DNA of 12,584 nt from Syntrophomonadaceae bacterium (GCA_028698695.1 JAQVWB010000031.1:1-12584), one strand, 5' to 3'. Positions 1 through 8,303 are shown, counted from the first letter of the stretch. The notes: generated by a model from the letters alone, not told the origin. Translations and numbers: made by a program.

Positions 1-708
1 ACGGAAACCATAAAACCGGTAGATTTAATCAGTGGACCAGGTAATATTTATGTCACCCTGGCCAAGAAAATGGTTTATGGAGATGTGAATATTGATATGC
101 TGGCCGGACCCAGTGAAATACTAATCGTCGCTGACCGTAATGCCGATCCGGTATTTGTAGCGGCTGATATGATGTCCCAGGCAGAACATGATGTATTAGC
201 CCGCAGTATTCTGGTAACTGATGATGTCCGTTTAATTAATAAAGTGGAAAAAGAACTTGAGCGGCAGATACAGCAACTGGAACGCCGGGAAATAATCGAA
301 AAATCGCTGAATACTTATGGCGCGTTTGTTATAGCTGAAGATATGGAGGAAGCCTGCCGGGTAGCCAATATGATAGCACCGGAGCATTTGGAATTAATCG
401 TAGACAATCCTTTTGAATGGTTAAGCCGCATTCATAATGCCGGAGCTATATTTATGGGTCCTTATACCCCTGAACCGGTAGGGGATTATTATGCCGGACC
501 CAATCATATCTTACCTACCGGAGGCACGGCCCGGTTTTATTCACCGGTTACCGTTGATACCTTCCGTAAATCCTCCAGCATTATTTATTATTCCCGTGAT
601 GGTATAGCCGAAAGTGCAGACAATATTATTAAATTGGCTACCGTGGAAGGTTTAACAGCTCATGCCAATTCAGTAAAGGTAAGAAAGGAGAAGATCAATG
701 CCGAATAA
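1..708 (+). CDS. hisD: Histidinol dehydrogenase, C-terminal 235 residues (5' end outside window)
   Basis: HisD performs the last two steps of histidine synthesis in the cytoplasm, oxidising L-histidinol via histidinal to L-histidine with two NAD+ and a bound zinc ion. The frame is open from base 1, so the gene is cut by the window edge and lacks roughly the first 190-200 residues of the usual ~430. All residues of the family's active site expected in this part are visible. In fragment numbering these are the zinc-ligand motif SQAEHD with Gln60 and His63, the catalytic pair Glu128-His129 in APEHLEL, Asp162 in PVGDYYAGPNH, and the C-terminal zinc ligand His221 in LTAHANS. The stop codon lies inside the start of hisB (11-base overlap), which indicates translational coupling in one operon. 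No frameshift or lost residue is seen. Confidence 0.97.
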   Translation, partial: TETIKPVDLISGPGNIYVTLAKKMVYGDVNIDMLAGPSEILIVADRNADPVFVAADMMSQAEHDVLARSILVTDDVRLINKVEKELERQIQQLERREIIEKSLNTYGAFVIAEDMEEACRVANMIAPEHLELIVDNPFEWLSRIHNAGAIFMGPYTPEPVGDYYAGPNHILPTGGTARFYSPVTVDTFRKSSSIIYYSRDGIAESADNIIKLATVEGLTAHANSVKVRKEKINAE

Positions 709-1297
709 TTTAAGCCGGACGGCAGAAATCAAACGCCAAACCAGGGAGACTGATATAGAATTGCGTCTGGAAATAGACGGAACCGGCAATTACGATATTG
801 ATGTTCCGATACCATTTCTGGGCCACATGCTTACTCTTTTTACGGTACATAGCCTTTGCAATCTGCAGTTGACAGCCAAAGGAGATATCGAGGTAGATGA
901 TCATCATACAGTAGAAGACATCGGTATTTGTCTGGGACAGGCCTTGAAAGAAGCTGTCGGAGACAAAAAAGGCATAAATCGCTACGGGGAGGCAACCGTG
1001 CCTATGGACGAGGCCCTCGTACGCGTAGTATTGGACTTTTCCGGACGCGCTTGGTTGTCTTATGACGTGGAAGTGGAAAATGCCACTATTGGCAATCTGG
1101 CTACTGAAAACATACCGGAATTTTTTCAGGCGCTGGCTTCGGCAGCCGGTATGAATTTGCATGTTGACATGCTGCGCGGTACTAATACGCATCATGTTAT
1201 CGAGGCAACTTTCAAAGCATTTGCCCGGGCATTAAAAATGGCGCTGACCATTGATCCCCGAGTGGAAGGTGTATGGTCCAGCAAAGGTAAGTTATAG
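698..1297 (+). CDS. hisB: Imidazoleglycerol-phosphate dehydratase
   Basis: HisB dehydrates imidazoleglycerol phosphate to imidazoleacetol phosphate in histidine synthesis; the enzyme is a manganese-dependent 24-mer in the family. The 199-residue product has the length of the monofunctional bacterial form, without the N-terminal histidinol-phosphatase domain of enterobacteria. Visible metal-binding motifs are GHML (His43), DDHHTVEDIGI (His69, His70, Glu73, Asp74) and THHVIEATFKAFARAL (His165, His166, Glu169), and the C-terminus SSKGKL is typical. The ATG at 698 is set by AAGGAG-type bases at 684-689, inside the end of hisD. Only 40 bases separate it from hisA. The usual hisH gene is absent from that gap. 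Confidence 0.97.
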   Translation: MPNNLSRTAEIKRQTRETDIELRLEIDGTGNYDIDVPIPFLGHMLTLFTVHSLCNLQLTAKGDIEVDDHHTVEDIGICLGQALKEAVGDKKGINRYGEATVPMDEALVRVVLDFSGRAWLSYDVEVENATIGNLATENIPEFFQALASAAGMNLHVDMLRGTNTHHVIEATFKAFARALKMALTIDPRVEGVWSSKGKL

Positions 1298-1337
1298 ACG
1301 AAATTTTCAGTTAAGCAGGAGAGGAACTTAAACAAAC

Positions 1338-2069
1338 ATGATAATATATCCCGCCATTGACTTAAAAGATGGGGAATGCGTCAGACTGGTTCAGGGTAAA
1401 GCGGAGAATAAAACGGTTTATTCCCGGCAGCCTGTCCGGGTGGCGCTTCAATATGAACAGGAAGGTGCCGAGTGGTTACATGTGGTGGACCTGGATGGCG
1501 CTTTTACAGGTAGTCCGAAAAACCTTGAGGCGATAAAGGCGATTGCGGGTGCAATTTCCATACCTTTTCAGGTGGGGGGTGGATTACGTACTGCTGAAGA
1601 TGTAGACCGTTTATTGAAGGCCGGGGCTTCCCGCGTAATCATTGGCACGCGGGCGGTACAAAATCCAGAATTTATTACTGAGTTAATACAGCAATTTGGA
1701 GCTGAAAAAATTGTTTTGGGTATAGATGCCCGCGATGGGAAGGTCGCAGTAGAGGGATGGATTACCATCTCAGAATTAGCTGCGGTTGAGTTTGGAAAAC
1801 AAATGCGGGGATTAGGCGTTACCACGGCAGTTTTTACAGATATTGCCCGCGATGGGCTTTTAAGCGGGCCAAACTTTGAACGTACCAGGGAAATGGCGGA
1901 AAAAACCGGTTTAAAAATAATTGCTTCCGGGGGGGTATCTACAGTTGAAAACATTTATCAACTAAAAACCATGCAATCTATTGGAGTCACTGGAGCTATT
2001 ATAGGTAAAGCAATATATGATGGGAAAATAACGCTGGCACAAGCTCTGGAGGCTGCTCGTAAACTTTAG
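1338..2069 (+). CDS. hisA: ProFAR isomerase (phosphoribosylformimino-5-aminoimidazole carboxamide ribotide isomerase)
   Basis: HisA is a (beta/alpha)8-barrel isomerase that opens the ribose of ProFAR by an Amadori rearrangement, giving PRFAR, the substrate of HisF. The 243-residue protein has the normal length. The general base Asp8 (YPAIDLKDG) and general acid Asp168 (FTDIARDG) of the family are present, as are the two phosphate-binding turns VGGGLR (79-84) and ASGGVS (196-201). AGGAGAGG at 1317-1324 lies before the ATG. It is followed by hisF after 17 bases. The barrel resembles HisF by ancient duplication, but the sequence QGKAENKTVYS near the N-terminus is of HisA type, so the two are not confused. 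Confidence 0.97.
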   Translation: MIIYPAIDLKDGECVRLVQGKAENKTVYSRQPVRVALQYEQEGAEWLHVVDLDGAFTGSPKNLEAIKAIAGAISIPFQVGGGLRTAEDVDRLLKAGASRVIIGTRAVQNPEFITELIQQFGAEKIVLGIDARDGKVAVEGWITISELAAVEFGKQMRGLGVTTAVFTDIARDGLLSGPNFERTREMAEKTGLKIIASGGVSTVENIYQLKTMQSIGVTGAIIGKAIYDGKITLAQALEAARKL

Positions 2070-2086
2070 TTGAGGGGGATTTATTT

Positions 2087-2857
2087 ATGTCGGCAAAAAA
2101 GATTATTCCCTGTCTGGATGTCCATAACGGCAGGGTAGTAAAGGGTATAAACTTTGTTAATTTGCGCGATGCCGGTGACCCGGCAGAATTTGCTGCTTAT
2201 TATGTTGCTGAAGGGGCTGATGAAATAGTTTTTTTAGATATCAGTGCCACAATAGAAGAGCGGCAAACCATGGTAGAAGCAGTTCGGAAAACTGCCCGGG
2301 TAGTTTCTGTTCCTCTGGCAGTAGGCGGAGGTATTCGCAATATTGATGACATTAGTAACCTGCTGGAAGCCGGAGCAAACAAAGTTTCAATTAATTCGGC
2401 TGCCGTCAGGAATCCGGCATTGATAAGCGAGGCTGCCCGCAAGTTTGGAAGTCAATGCATTGTAGCAGCTATTGATGCCCGTCGTGCCGATAATGGAACC
2501 TGGGAAGTTTATATAAACGGGGGACAGGAATCCACCGGTATTGATGCGGTAGAATGGGCGCGACAAGTTGAAAAGCTGGGCGCCGGGGAAATACTTCTAA
2601 CCAGCATGGACAGAGACGGAACCAAAGACGGCTATGATATACCATTGACAGCCGCCATTAGCGAGGCGGTCAGTATCCCGGTGGTTGCTTCCGGGGGAGC
2701 AGGCAACCTGCTGCATTTATATGAAGCCATCGAACAAGGTGGTGCAGATGCAGTTTTATGTGCCTCAATTTTTCATTTCCGTGAATATACGATCCGGGAA
2801 GCCAAAGATTACTTACGCAGTAAAGGAGTAGCAGTACGCTATGCTTACAACGATTAA
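2087..2857 (+). CDS. hisF: Imidazole glycerol phosphate synthase, cyclase subunit
   Basis: HisF joins ammonia to PRFAR and cyclises it, giving imidazoleglycerol phosphate and AICAR, which feeds purine synthesis. In most bacteria the ammonia comes through the barrel from the glutaminase HisH. The 256-residue product has both catalytic aspartates, Asp11 (PCLDVHNGRVVKG) and Asp130 (AAIDARR), and the phosphate-binding turns VGGGIR (79-84) and ASGGAG. GAGGGGG at 2071-2077 precedes the ATG. Its end overlaps hisIE by 17 bases. HisF-type cyclases can use free ammonia at high concentration (family knowledge). This matters because no hisH partner is found in the operon part seen here. Confidence 0.97.
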   Translation: MSAKKIIPCLDVHNGRVVKGINFVNLRDAGDPAEFAAYYVAEGADEIVFLDISATIEERQTMVEAVRKTARVVSVPLAVGGGIRNIDDISNLLEAGANKVSINSAAVRNPALISEAARKFGSQCIVAAIDARRADNGTWEVYINGGQESTGIDAVEWARQVEKLGAGEILLTSMDRDGTKDGYDIPLTAAISEAVSIPVVASGGAGNLLHLYEAIEQGGADAVLCASIFHFREYTIREAKDYLRSKGVAVRYAYND

Positions 2858-3488
2858 ATTTGATGATAAAGGACTGGTTCCGGCCATTATTCAGGATTAT
2901 AGCAATGGTCAGGTTTTAATGCTGGCCTATATGAATGAAGAATCGCTTAAAAAAACTATTGATAGCGGCAAGACCTGGTTTTATTCCCGCAGTCGTCAGA
3001 GTTTATGGATGAAAGGTGAAACCTCGGGACATATCCAGGAAGTAAAAGAAATCAGGTATGACTGCGATGAGGATACTCTGCTGGTACTGGTGGCTCAAAC
3101 TGGAGTTGCCTGTCATACCGGTCATTATTCCTGTTTCTATCGTAATCAGGAAGGCAAAGAGCTGGAAACAGCCCGGTTTGATCCTGAACAAATATACAGC
3201 GGCAAAGAAGGCCCCGCCATTCTTAATGAATTATATGAGGTAATTACCGGAAGAAAGGAGACCCGCCCGGAGGGTTCCTACACCAGTTATCTATTTGATA
3301 AAGGCATTGATAAGATTCTTAAAAAAGTAGGGGAAGAAACTGCCGAAGTGATTATTGCTGCCAAAAATCCCGACAACTCGGAACTGGTTTATGAAGCATC
3401 GGATTTGTTGTTTCATCTGCTGGTATTACTGGTGGAAAAAGGCGTGGACATCTCGGAAATATATGCCGAACTGCGTTCACGGCGGTAA
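2841..3488 (+). CDS. hisIE: Bifunctional phosphoribosyl-AMP cyclohydrolase / phosphoribosyl-ATP pyrophosphatase
   Basis: This fusion carries out steps 2 and 3 of histidine synthesis: the C-terminal HisE domain removes pyrophosphate from PR-ATP and the N-terminal HisI domain opens the adenine ring of PR-AMP. In the HisI part (about 1-115), WFYSRSR, metal-binding Asp74/Asp76/Asp78 with Cys75 (YDCDEDTLL), and Cys91 and Cys98 in GVACHTGHYSCF are all visible. In the HisE part (about 125-215) GEETAEVIIAAKN (Glu165, Glu166, Glu169) and EASDLLFHLLVLL (Glu185, Asp188) form the metal site. The 215-residue length fits the fused form. The ATG at 2841 lies within the end of hisF, with AAGGAG at 2822-2827. 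There is no terminator before the next gene, whose start is 20 bases downstream. Confidence 0.96.
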   Translation: MLTTIKFDDKGLVPAIIQDYSNGQVLMLAYMNEESLKKTIDSGKTWFYSRSRQSLWMKGETSGHIQEVKEIRYDCDEDTLLVLVAQTGVACHTGHYSCFYRNQEGKELETARFDPEQIYSGKEGPAILNELYEVITGRKETRPEGSYTSYLFDKGIDKILKKVGEETAEVIIAAKNPDNSELVYEASDLLFHLLVLLVEKGVDISEIYAELRSRR

Positions 3489-3508
3489 AAAAGGAGGGAT
3501 AAATTCCA

Positions 3509-5017
3509 ATGGATTATGATGTGGTAGTTATTGGGGCTGGCAACGGCGGATTGACTGCAGCCTGTTCGCTGGCCCAGCGGGGAGTAAAAACTTTACTGCT
3601 GGAACGACATAATGTACCGGGTGGATGTGCTACCAGCTTTTGCCGAGGCCGATTTGAATTTGAAGTTGCACTGCATCAGCTTAGTGGACTGGGTCCGGCT
3701 GAAAAGCCTGGTCCGTTACGTCATACTCTGAGCAAGCTGGGTGTAGTTGATCAGCTGGAATGGGTGGAAATGGATAATCTGTACCGACTGCTGGTGCGTG
3801 ATGATTTGGATATTACGCTGAAAGCTGACCGTGAAGCGGCTATTCAAACTTTGCAGGAAAGATTCCCGGCTGAGAAGGATAATATTACCGCCTATTTTGA
3901 TTTGGTTTATCAGTTCTGTATTGAGCTGATTACTATTTATAGCAGTCGTGATCCGGAAGCAACTCCGGAAAAGTATCCGGCTTATTTTGAATATGCGTTG
4001 ATGGATACGCAAAAGGTGCTGGATAAATTCTTTACTGACCCCCTGCTCAAACTAGCGGTGTCAATTTATTGGGGCTATACCGGGCTTCCCCCTGCTAAAC
4101 AGCCATTTTCCGATATGGCCATGTTGCTGTTTTCCTATCTGGAATTAAAACCTTATCATTTGAAAGGTGGTTCCCAGGCACTGTCAGCTGCAATATTGGA
4201 GAAATTTCTGCAGTCCGGCGGGGAGGTCAGATTTAATTGTGGTGCCAGTAAAATCCTGGTGGAAGACGGTCGTGTAACTGGTGTGGTAACTGAACATGGA
4301 GAAACCATTTCTACTTCCTATATTATATCCAATGCTTCAACCATCTCAGTTTACACGGAAATGATAGAACCTGAACATGTGCCGGCGGAACAATTAAAAA
4401 AACTGGGAGGCAGTACAATTGGTCCTTCCTCCATTACCCTTTACATCGGGCTGGACTGCGAACCCCAGGAAATAGGAATAAATGAAACCACCAATTTTCT
4501 CTGTGCTTCTACCGATATGGAAGATGCTTTTACAGCCTGCTGGGAGATAGAGAGTCATAATGATTATACGCTGGTATCCTGCTACAATATATCTGATCCT
4601 GATATTTCTCCACCGGGTACCTCTCAGGTCTGTATTGTTGACCTTAAATACGGTGAGTCCTGGCTTAACATTCCTCCTCATCAGTATTTCGAGCTAAAAG
4701 AAAAAGTTGCCGGTCAGATTCTGGACCGGGTAGAGCACTATTTCCCCGGTTTCCGTGAACATATTGAGGAAATAGAAGTGGCTACTCCGATAACCCATAT
4801 GCGATTTCTGGGCACACCCGGAGGCGCGATTTATGGTTTTGACCAGTACGCTAAAGATAACAACATGTTTACACCTCCAAGAGCCCTGATTAAAGGATTG
4901 TATTTCGCCGGTGCCTGGGCAGGCATGGGAGGTTTTCAGCCTACCCTGACCTCGGGAACTACAGCGGCCCGGCAAGTTCTTAAAGACATTAAACGACAGG
5001 CGGGGGTGGAAATATGA
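3509..5017 (+). CDS. FAD-dependent oxidoreductase of the CrtI / carotenoid isomerase / retinol saturase type
   Basis: This 502-residue flavoprotein has the two hallmarks of the phytoene desaturase-like superfamily. One is an N-terminal dinucleotide fold (VVVIGAGNGGLTAA, 5-18; acidic Glu32 for the ribose; VPGGCATSF, 36-44). The other is a C-terminal FAD contact (GGAIYGF, about 438-444; GLYFAGAW, about 463-470, then GGFQPTLTSG). Members desaturate, isomerise or reduce polyene and isoprenoid chains, and some annotated relatives have unrelated roles. No signal peptide or clear membrane helix is seen. AAGGAGGG at 3491-3498 sets the ATG. It lies 20 bases after hisIE and overlaps the following reductase gene by 4 bases (ATGA), so the two are almost surely co-translated. 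Because that partner supplies electrons, a reducing (saturase-like) role is more likely than desaturation; this is inference. The substrate is unknown, and no carotenoid or isoprenoid gene is nearby. Confidence 0.88.
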   Translation: MDYDVVVIGAGNGGLTAACSLAQRGVKTLLLERHNVPGGCATSFCRGRFEFEVALHQLSGLGPAEKPGPLRHTLSKLGVVDQLEWVEMDNLYRLLVRDDLDITLKADREAAIQTLQERFPAEKDNITAYFDLVYQFCIELITIYSSRDPEATPEKYPAYFEYALMDTQKVLDKFFTDPLLKLAVSIYWGYTGLPPAKQPFSDMAMLLFSYLELKPYHLKGGSQALSAAILEKFLQSGGEVRFNCGASKILVEDGRVTGVVTEHGETISTSYIISNASTISVYTEMIEPEHVPAEQLKKLGGSTIGPSSITLYIGLDCEPQEIGINETTNFLCASTDMEDAFTACWEIESHNDYTLVSCYNISDPDISPPGTSQVCIVDLKYGESWLNIPPHQYFELKEKVAGQILDRVEHYFPGFREHIEEIEVATPITHMRFLGTPGGAIYGFDQYAKDNNMFTPPRALIKGLYFAGAWAGMGGFQPTLTSGTTAARQVLKDIKRQAGVEI

Positions 5018-6174
5018 GTATAAGCGAAATGCAGAAAATGATTAATGGACATGCCCGTATAGCAGAAGAACTGGAAATATGCCGTAAATACGGTATTGAC
5101 TATTATTCACAGCGCGGCAAATGGACCCAGGCGGTGGAAAAATATCATCCCCGTCGCCTGGAACTGCGTGTGTCCGAAAAGTTTGCGGAAAATGCCGATA
5201 CAACTACTTTGCGGTTGGTATCCACCAGTGGATATTTTCCTCCTTTCCGGGCCGGACAATACATCAATCTGTTTGTCGAGATTGATGGCATTTGTACCAG
5301 CCGTCCCTACAGTATTTCATCATCTCCCGCTCAAAATGCTTATTATGACTTGACGATACGGCGTGTACCTAATGGCTTTGTATCTGATTATTTGCTGGAT
5401 GAGATTAAAGTGGGAGATGTATTAGCCTCAACCGGTCCAGCCGGTCATTTCTACTATAGTTCCATTCATCACGGAAATGAACTGGTATTCCTGGCCGGAG
5501 GTAGCGGTATAACTCCGCTTATGAGTATGATTCGGGAAGTAACTGACCGTAATCTGCACAGAAATATTCATCTTATTTATGGGGTGCGTAAACCGCAGGA
5601 AGCCATTTTCCATGAAGAACTACTGATACGGGCCCAGCGACATAGCAATTTTATCTACGACCTGGCAGTATCGGAACCGGAGCCCGGATATGAGGGCATA
5701 ACCGGATTTATAGATGCTGATTTGATTAAAAAACAAATTGGAGATGTAAGCGGCAAGACCTTCTTCGTCTGCGGTCCCCGTGAAATGTATTCCTTCTGTA
5801 TTCCTGAACTGGAAAAGATGGGCGTACCCGGTCGCCGTATCCGCAGGGAAGTTTTCGGTACTCCGGCAGAAGTAACCAAAGAGCCGGCCTGGCCGAAAGA
5901 AGTTAAGGCGGATGCCGAATTTACAGTTAAACTTACCCGGGGTCAGGTTATTAATGCCCGGGCTGACGAACCATTACTGACAGCGTTGGAGAGAGCAGGT
6001 ATCGTGGTAGAAAACTGTTGCCGTTCCGGGGAGTGCAGTCTCTGTAGGGTCAAACTGCAATCAGGCAAAGTATTTCAGCCTTCTACTGCTCTGGTACGCA
6101 AATCTGACCAGCAATCCGGTTATGTACACAGTTGCGCAGCTTATCCGCTGACTGATCTGGAGATACTGCTATAA
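5014..6174 (+). CDS. Three-domain NAD(P)H:[2Fe-2S] flavoprotein reductase
   Basis: The 386-residue protein is a complete electron-transfer chain from NAD(P)H through FAD to a plant-type [2Fe-2S] cluster, as in oxygenase reductases and Hcr-like proteins. A helical N-terminal extension of about 45 residues without a recognised domain is followed by the FAD domain (RPYSISSSP, 97-105, with GPAGHF, 141-146). The nucleotide domain has GGSGITPLM (162-170) and FVCGPREMY (251-259). The C-terminal ferredoxin domain (about 303-386) has the cluster ligands Cys336, Cys341, Cys344 and Cys374 in C-x4-C-x2-C-x29-C spacing. The start ATG shares bases with the stop of the upstream flavoenzyme, which points to a working partner. 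No oxygenase is nearby, so the natural acceptor is most likely that upstream protein (inference). The gene is the last of the block; a hairpin lies about 60 bases beyond its stop. Confidence 0.92.
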   Translation: MSISEMQKMINGHARIAEELEICRKYGIDYYSQRGKWTQAVEKYHPRRLELRVSEKFAENADTTTLRLVSTSGYFPPFRAGQYINLFVEIDGICTSRPYSISSSPAQNAYYDLTIRRVPNGFVSDYLLDEIKVGDVLASTGPAGHFYYSSIHHGNELVFLAGGSGITPLMSMIREVTDRNLHRNIHLIYGVRKPQEAIFHEELLIRAQRHSNFIYDLAVSEPEPGYEGITGFIDADLIKKQIGDVSGKTFFVCGPREMYSFCIPELEKMGVPGRRIRREVFGTPAEVTKEPAWPKEVKADAEFTVKLTRGQVINARADEPLLTALERAGIVVENCCRSGECSLCRVKLQSGKVFQPSTALVRKSDQQSGYVHSCAAYPLTDLEILL

Positions 6175-6225
6175 AACAGGTGAAAAATTGTTACCAAGCT
6201 TGTTAGTACATCATTAAATAAAGTG

Positions 6226-6266
6226 AAAAATAACGCCTCGCAGAATGATCACTCTGCGAGGCGTTA
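6226..6266 (-). terminator. Rho-independent terminator between convergent genes
   Basis: A perfect 14-bp stem (TAACGCCTCGCAGA at 6231-6244 pairing with 6253-6266) closes an 8-base loop. Read on the - strand the stem is followed by ATTTTTCACTT, a proper U tract, so it fits best as the terminator of the beta-propeller gene. Read on the + strand the tail is poor (ACTTACAG), but the stem is strong enough to also limit transcription from the his / reductase block. Confidence 0.85.
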
Positions 6267-6310
6267 ACTTACAGTAAGGGAAAACAATTACGGGAGGCGC
6301 TTGCATAACT

Positions 6311-8272
6311 TTAGAAATTAATACTGCCCACCGGTTTCAGATCGCTTAGCTGGTTGGCCAGAATAGCTTTATTGGAAACGGTGTAAAGATTGTTGCCCAA
6401 ATATAGAATCCTCTGGATGCTGCTATCCGGGTCTGACCAGTAATCGCCGGATTTCAGATAATCATCCTGGCTCAAATGGCTGATGCGGCCTTTGTACCGG
6501 AGTCCTCCGTCCAGGCTGACGTTGTAAATATAGGCACCCTGGAAAGCAAAGCTTCCGTAGGCAGGCAGCGAACCGGGATTCTTTTTAGTATTTGACTTAT
6601 CAATCTGAGCTAAGGTAATGGGAAAGGCCAAAAGATTTTTTTCCCGGGAGAATAATAGCGCGCGATGATTTTGTAACACTTCTGACTCCGTACCCCGATC
6701 GCCAATAATGACCTTATCCATCTCAACCGGATTATTGTAATCAGTTACATCAAAAAGTGCCACTTTGATGCCCAGATAATATGCCTGAGGCTGATCGCCA
6801 TAACCTTTCATTTCTACAGTATCCTTGCCAATTCCAATAATATGGTTTTCATCATAGGGGTGTAAATAATTACTGTAACCGGGAATTTTCAGTTTGCCCA
6901 GGATAGTTGGCTGGGCCGGATTGGACAAATCGATAACAAATAGAGGGTCAACAGTCCGGAAGGTAACCATATAGGCGCGTTTACCCATGAAACGGGCCGA
7001 ATATATCTGTTCTCCCGGGGCAATATTTTCGATCTTCCCTTTAATTTTCAGGTCGTTATCCAGTACATACATATTATTACTGCTGCCGGTACCTGATTTA
7101 CGATCATACCATTCCGAAGTAGTGGCGATACGAAAATAGTTATCATATTCATCCATTGAAAACTGATTGAGTACTCTTCCCGGAACGGTTCCTGAACCGG
7201 AATAATTTATCTGTTTATCCTTCAAACTGAAACGATAGACCCGGGTTGACACAGTAGATGTACTCTGTTCGGGAACAGCGCTGTCTTTAACTACCGGTAC
7301 CTGAGGAGCAGAAGCTGGTATGGCAATATACAGATTGTTAAGTGAGGCATATACATTTTCCGCGGTCCCCAGATAAGGGTTTACCTGCGCCGGTTGTTTC
7401 GGCTGGTCTATCTGCAGTGCTGCGGTTACAATATAGGAATTGTATATGCAACCGGGAAAATAACTTATCTCTTCACAGGCTATATCGGTTAACTGGTTTC
7501 CTGCGGCTGAGTCCCGAAAAGCTGGCAGGGGAACAACCTCCTGAGCGGGATAATAATTCAGATAGTCATTACTGATTAAATACAAGGTTTGACCAATGCG
7601 ACGGGAAGTAAGATAATTGCCTTTCAATTCCAGTTCACGCGTTTTAACCAAGTTGGTCCTGTCACTCATATCATAGACGATAGCCCGCGTAGTTTCCTGC
7701 TGGTATAAAGGTGGCATAATATGTTTTTCCATAAGCGGCCTGATCGGTTGAGGATCATGATATGACCCAGTGTTTCCGTTGCCTATTAGTACCAGCATTT
7801 TATCAGTAATATAAAAGTCAACCGGATAAAAACTGTCATTGGAGAAATCCAGCCGTGACATCACCTGCATCTGGTCGGCCGGAACGGCTTTGGTAATAAC
7901 CAGGGCATTTTTGTTAATCTGATAAATAAAAGTACCGTCGGTTTTTATCAGATCTGCCTCGTCTACTCCAGCTACCTGCACATTGGTTGAAGAAAATTCT
8001 TTTGACTGAGCCATATCCTGAGAAGCAGGTGCAGGAATCGCTTCGTTAATAGCCATACTTTTCCCCATGATTCTATAGTTGTAGCTGTTTTCACTTAACA
8101 ATTTACGCAGATGGTCCATAGATTGGATGGCAGGTAATTTGGACTCTGTGGTATTAGCAGCAGTACTACTGGCAGTTACAAGCTCAAAGTTAAATATCAG
8201 GCTTGAGGCTACGAGAGCAACTGCTATCAGAAAAATCAGCAAATCCGGTCTTTTATATTTCCTAAAACTCAC
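6311..8272 (-). CDS. Exported or membrane-anchored beta-propeller domain protein
   Basis: The protein matches the family of secreted bacterial and archaeal proteins with a C-terminal beta-propeller (Pfam 'Beta_propel'). The hallmark is TNVQVAGVDEADLIKTDG at about residues 96-113, after which repeated strand patterns run to the end (for example ILYLGNNLYTVSN near the C-terminus). The function of the family is unknown. An N-terminal segment of basic residues (RKYKRPD) followed by about 20 hydrophobic residues (LLIFLIAVALVASSLIF) is a signal peptide or anchor; no lipobox cysteine follows it. The start is chosen at GTG 8272 because GGAGG (8281-8285) lies 8 bases upstream. The in-frame ATG at 8287, five codons earlier, contains that Shine-Dalgarno sequence itself and has none upstream. 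The product is 653 residues. It stands alone between a terminator and a promoter of its own. Confidence 0.85.
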   Translation of the reverse strand: MSFRKYKRPDLLIFLIAVALVASSLIFNFELVTASSTAANTTESKLPAIQSMDHLRKLLSENSYNYRIMGKSMAINEAIPAPASQDMAQSKEFSSTNVQVAGVDEADLIKTDGTFIYQINKNALVITKAVPADQMQVMSRLDFSNDSFYPVDFYITDKMLVLIGNGNTGSYHDPQPIRPLMEKHIMPPLYQQETTRAIVYDMSDRTNLVKTRELELKGNYLTSRRIGQTLYLISNDYLNYYPAQEVVPLPAFRDSAAGNQLTDIACEEISYFPGCIYNSYIVTAALQIDQPKQPAQVNPYLGTAENVYASLNNLYIAIPASAPQVPVVKDSAVPEQSTSTVSTRVYRFSLKDKQINYSGSGTVPGRVLNQFSMDEYDNYFRIATTSEWYDRKSGTGSSNNMYVLDNDLKIKGKIENIAPGEQIYSARFMGKRAYMVTFRTVDPLFVIDLSNPAQPTILGKLKIPGYSNYLHPYDENHIIGIGKDTVEMKGYGDQPQAYYLGIKVALFDVTDYNNPVEMDKVIIGDRGTESEVLQNHRALLFSREKNLLAFPITLAQIDKSNTKKNPGSLPAYGSFAFQGAYIYNVSLDGGLRYKGRISHLSQDDYLKSGDYWSDPDSSIQRILYLGNNLYTVSNKAILANQLSDLKPVGSINF

Positions 8273-8303
8273 TGTATCAACCTCCATAGGTGTTTTTAAT
8301 AGT

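Noticed and set aside
710..1195. 161-codon - strand frame opposite hisB
   Set aside because: No family features, opposite a fully convincing hisB; a shadow frame, like others opposite hisA, hisF and the flavoenzyme.
3509..5017. Naming the flavoenzyme phytoene desaturase (crtI)
   Set aside because: Only superfamily motifs support it, no carotenoid genes are near, and the reductase partner argues against a plain desaturase.
7342..7575. 77-codon + strand frame inside the beta-propeller gene
   Set aside because: No ribosome site or protein features; antisense shadow of a long supported gene.
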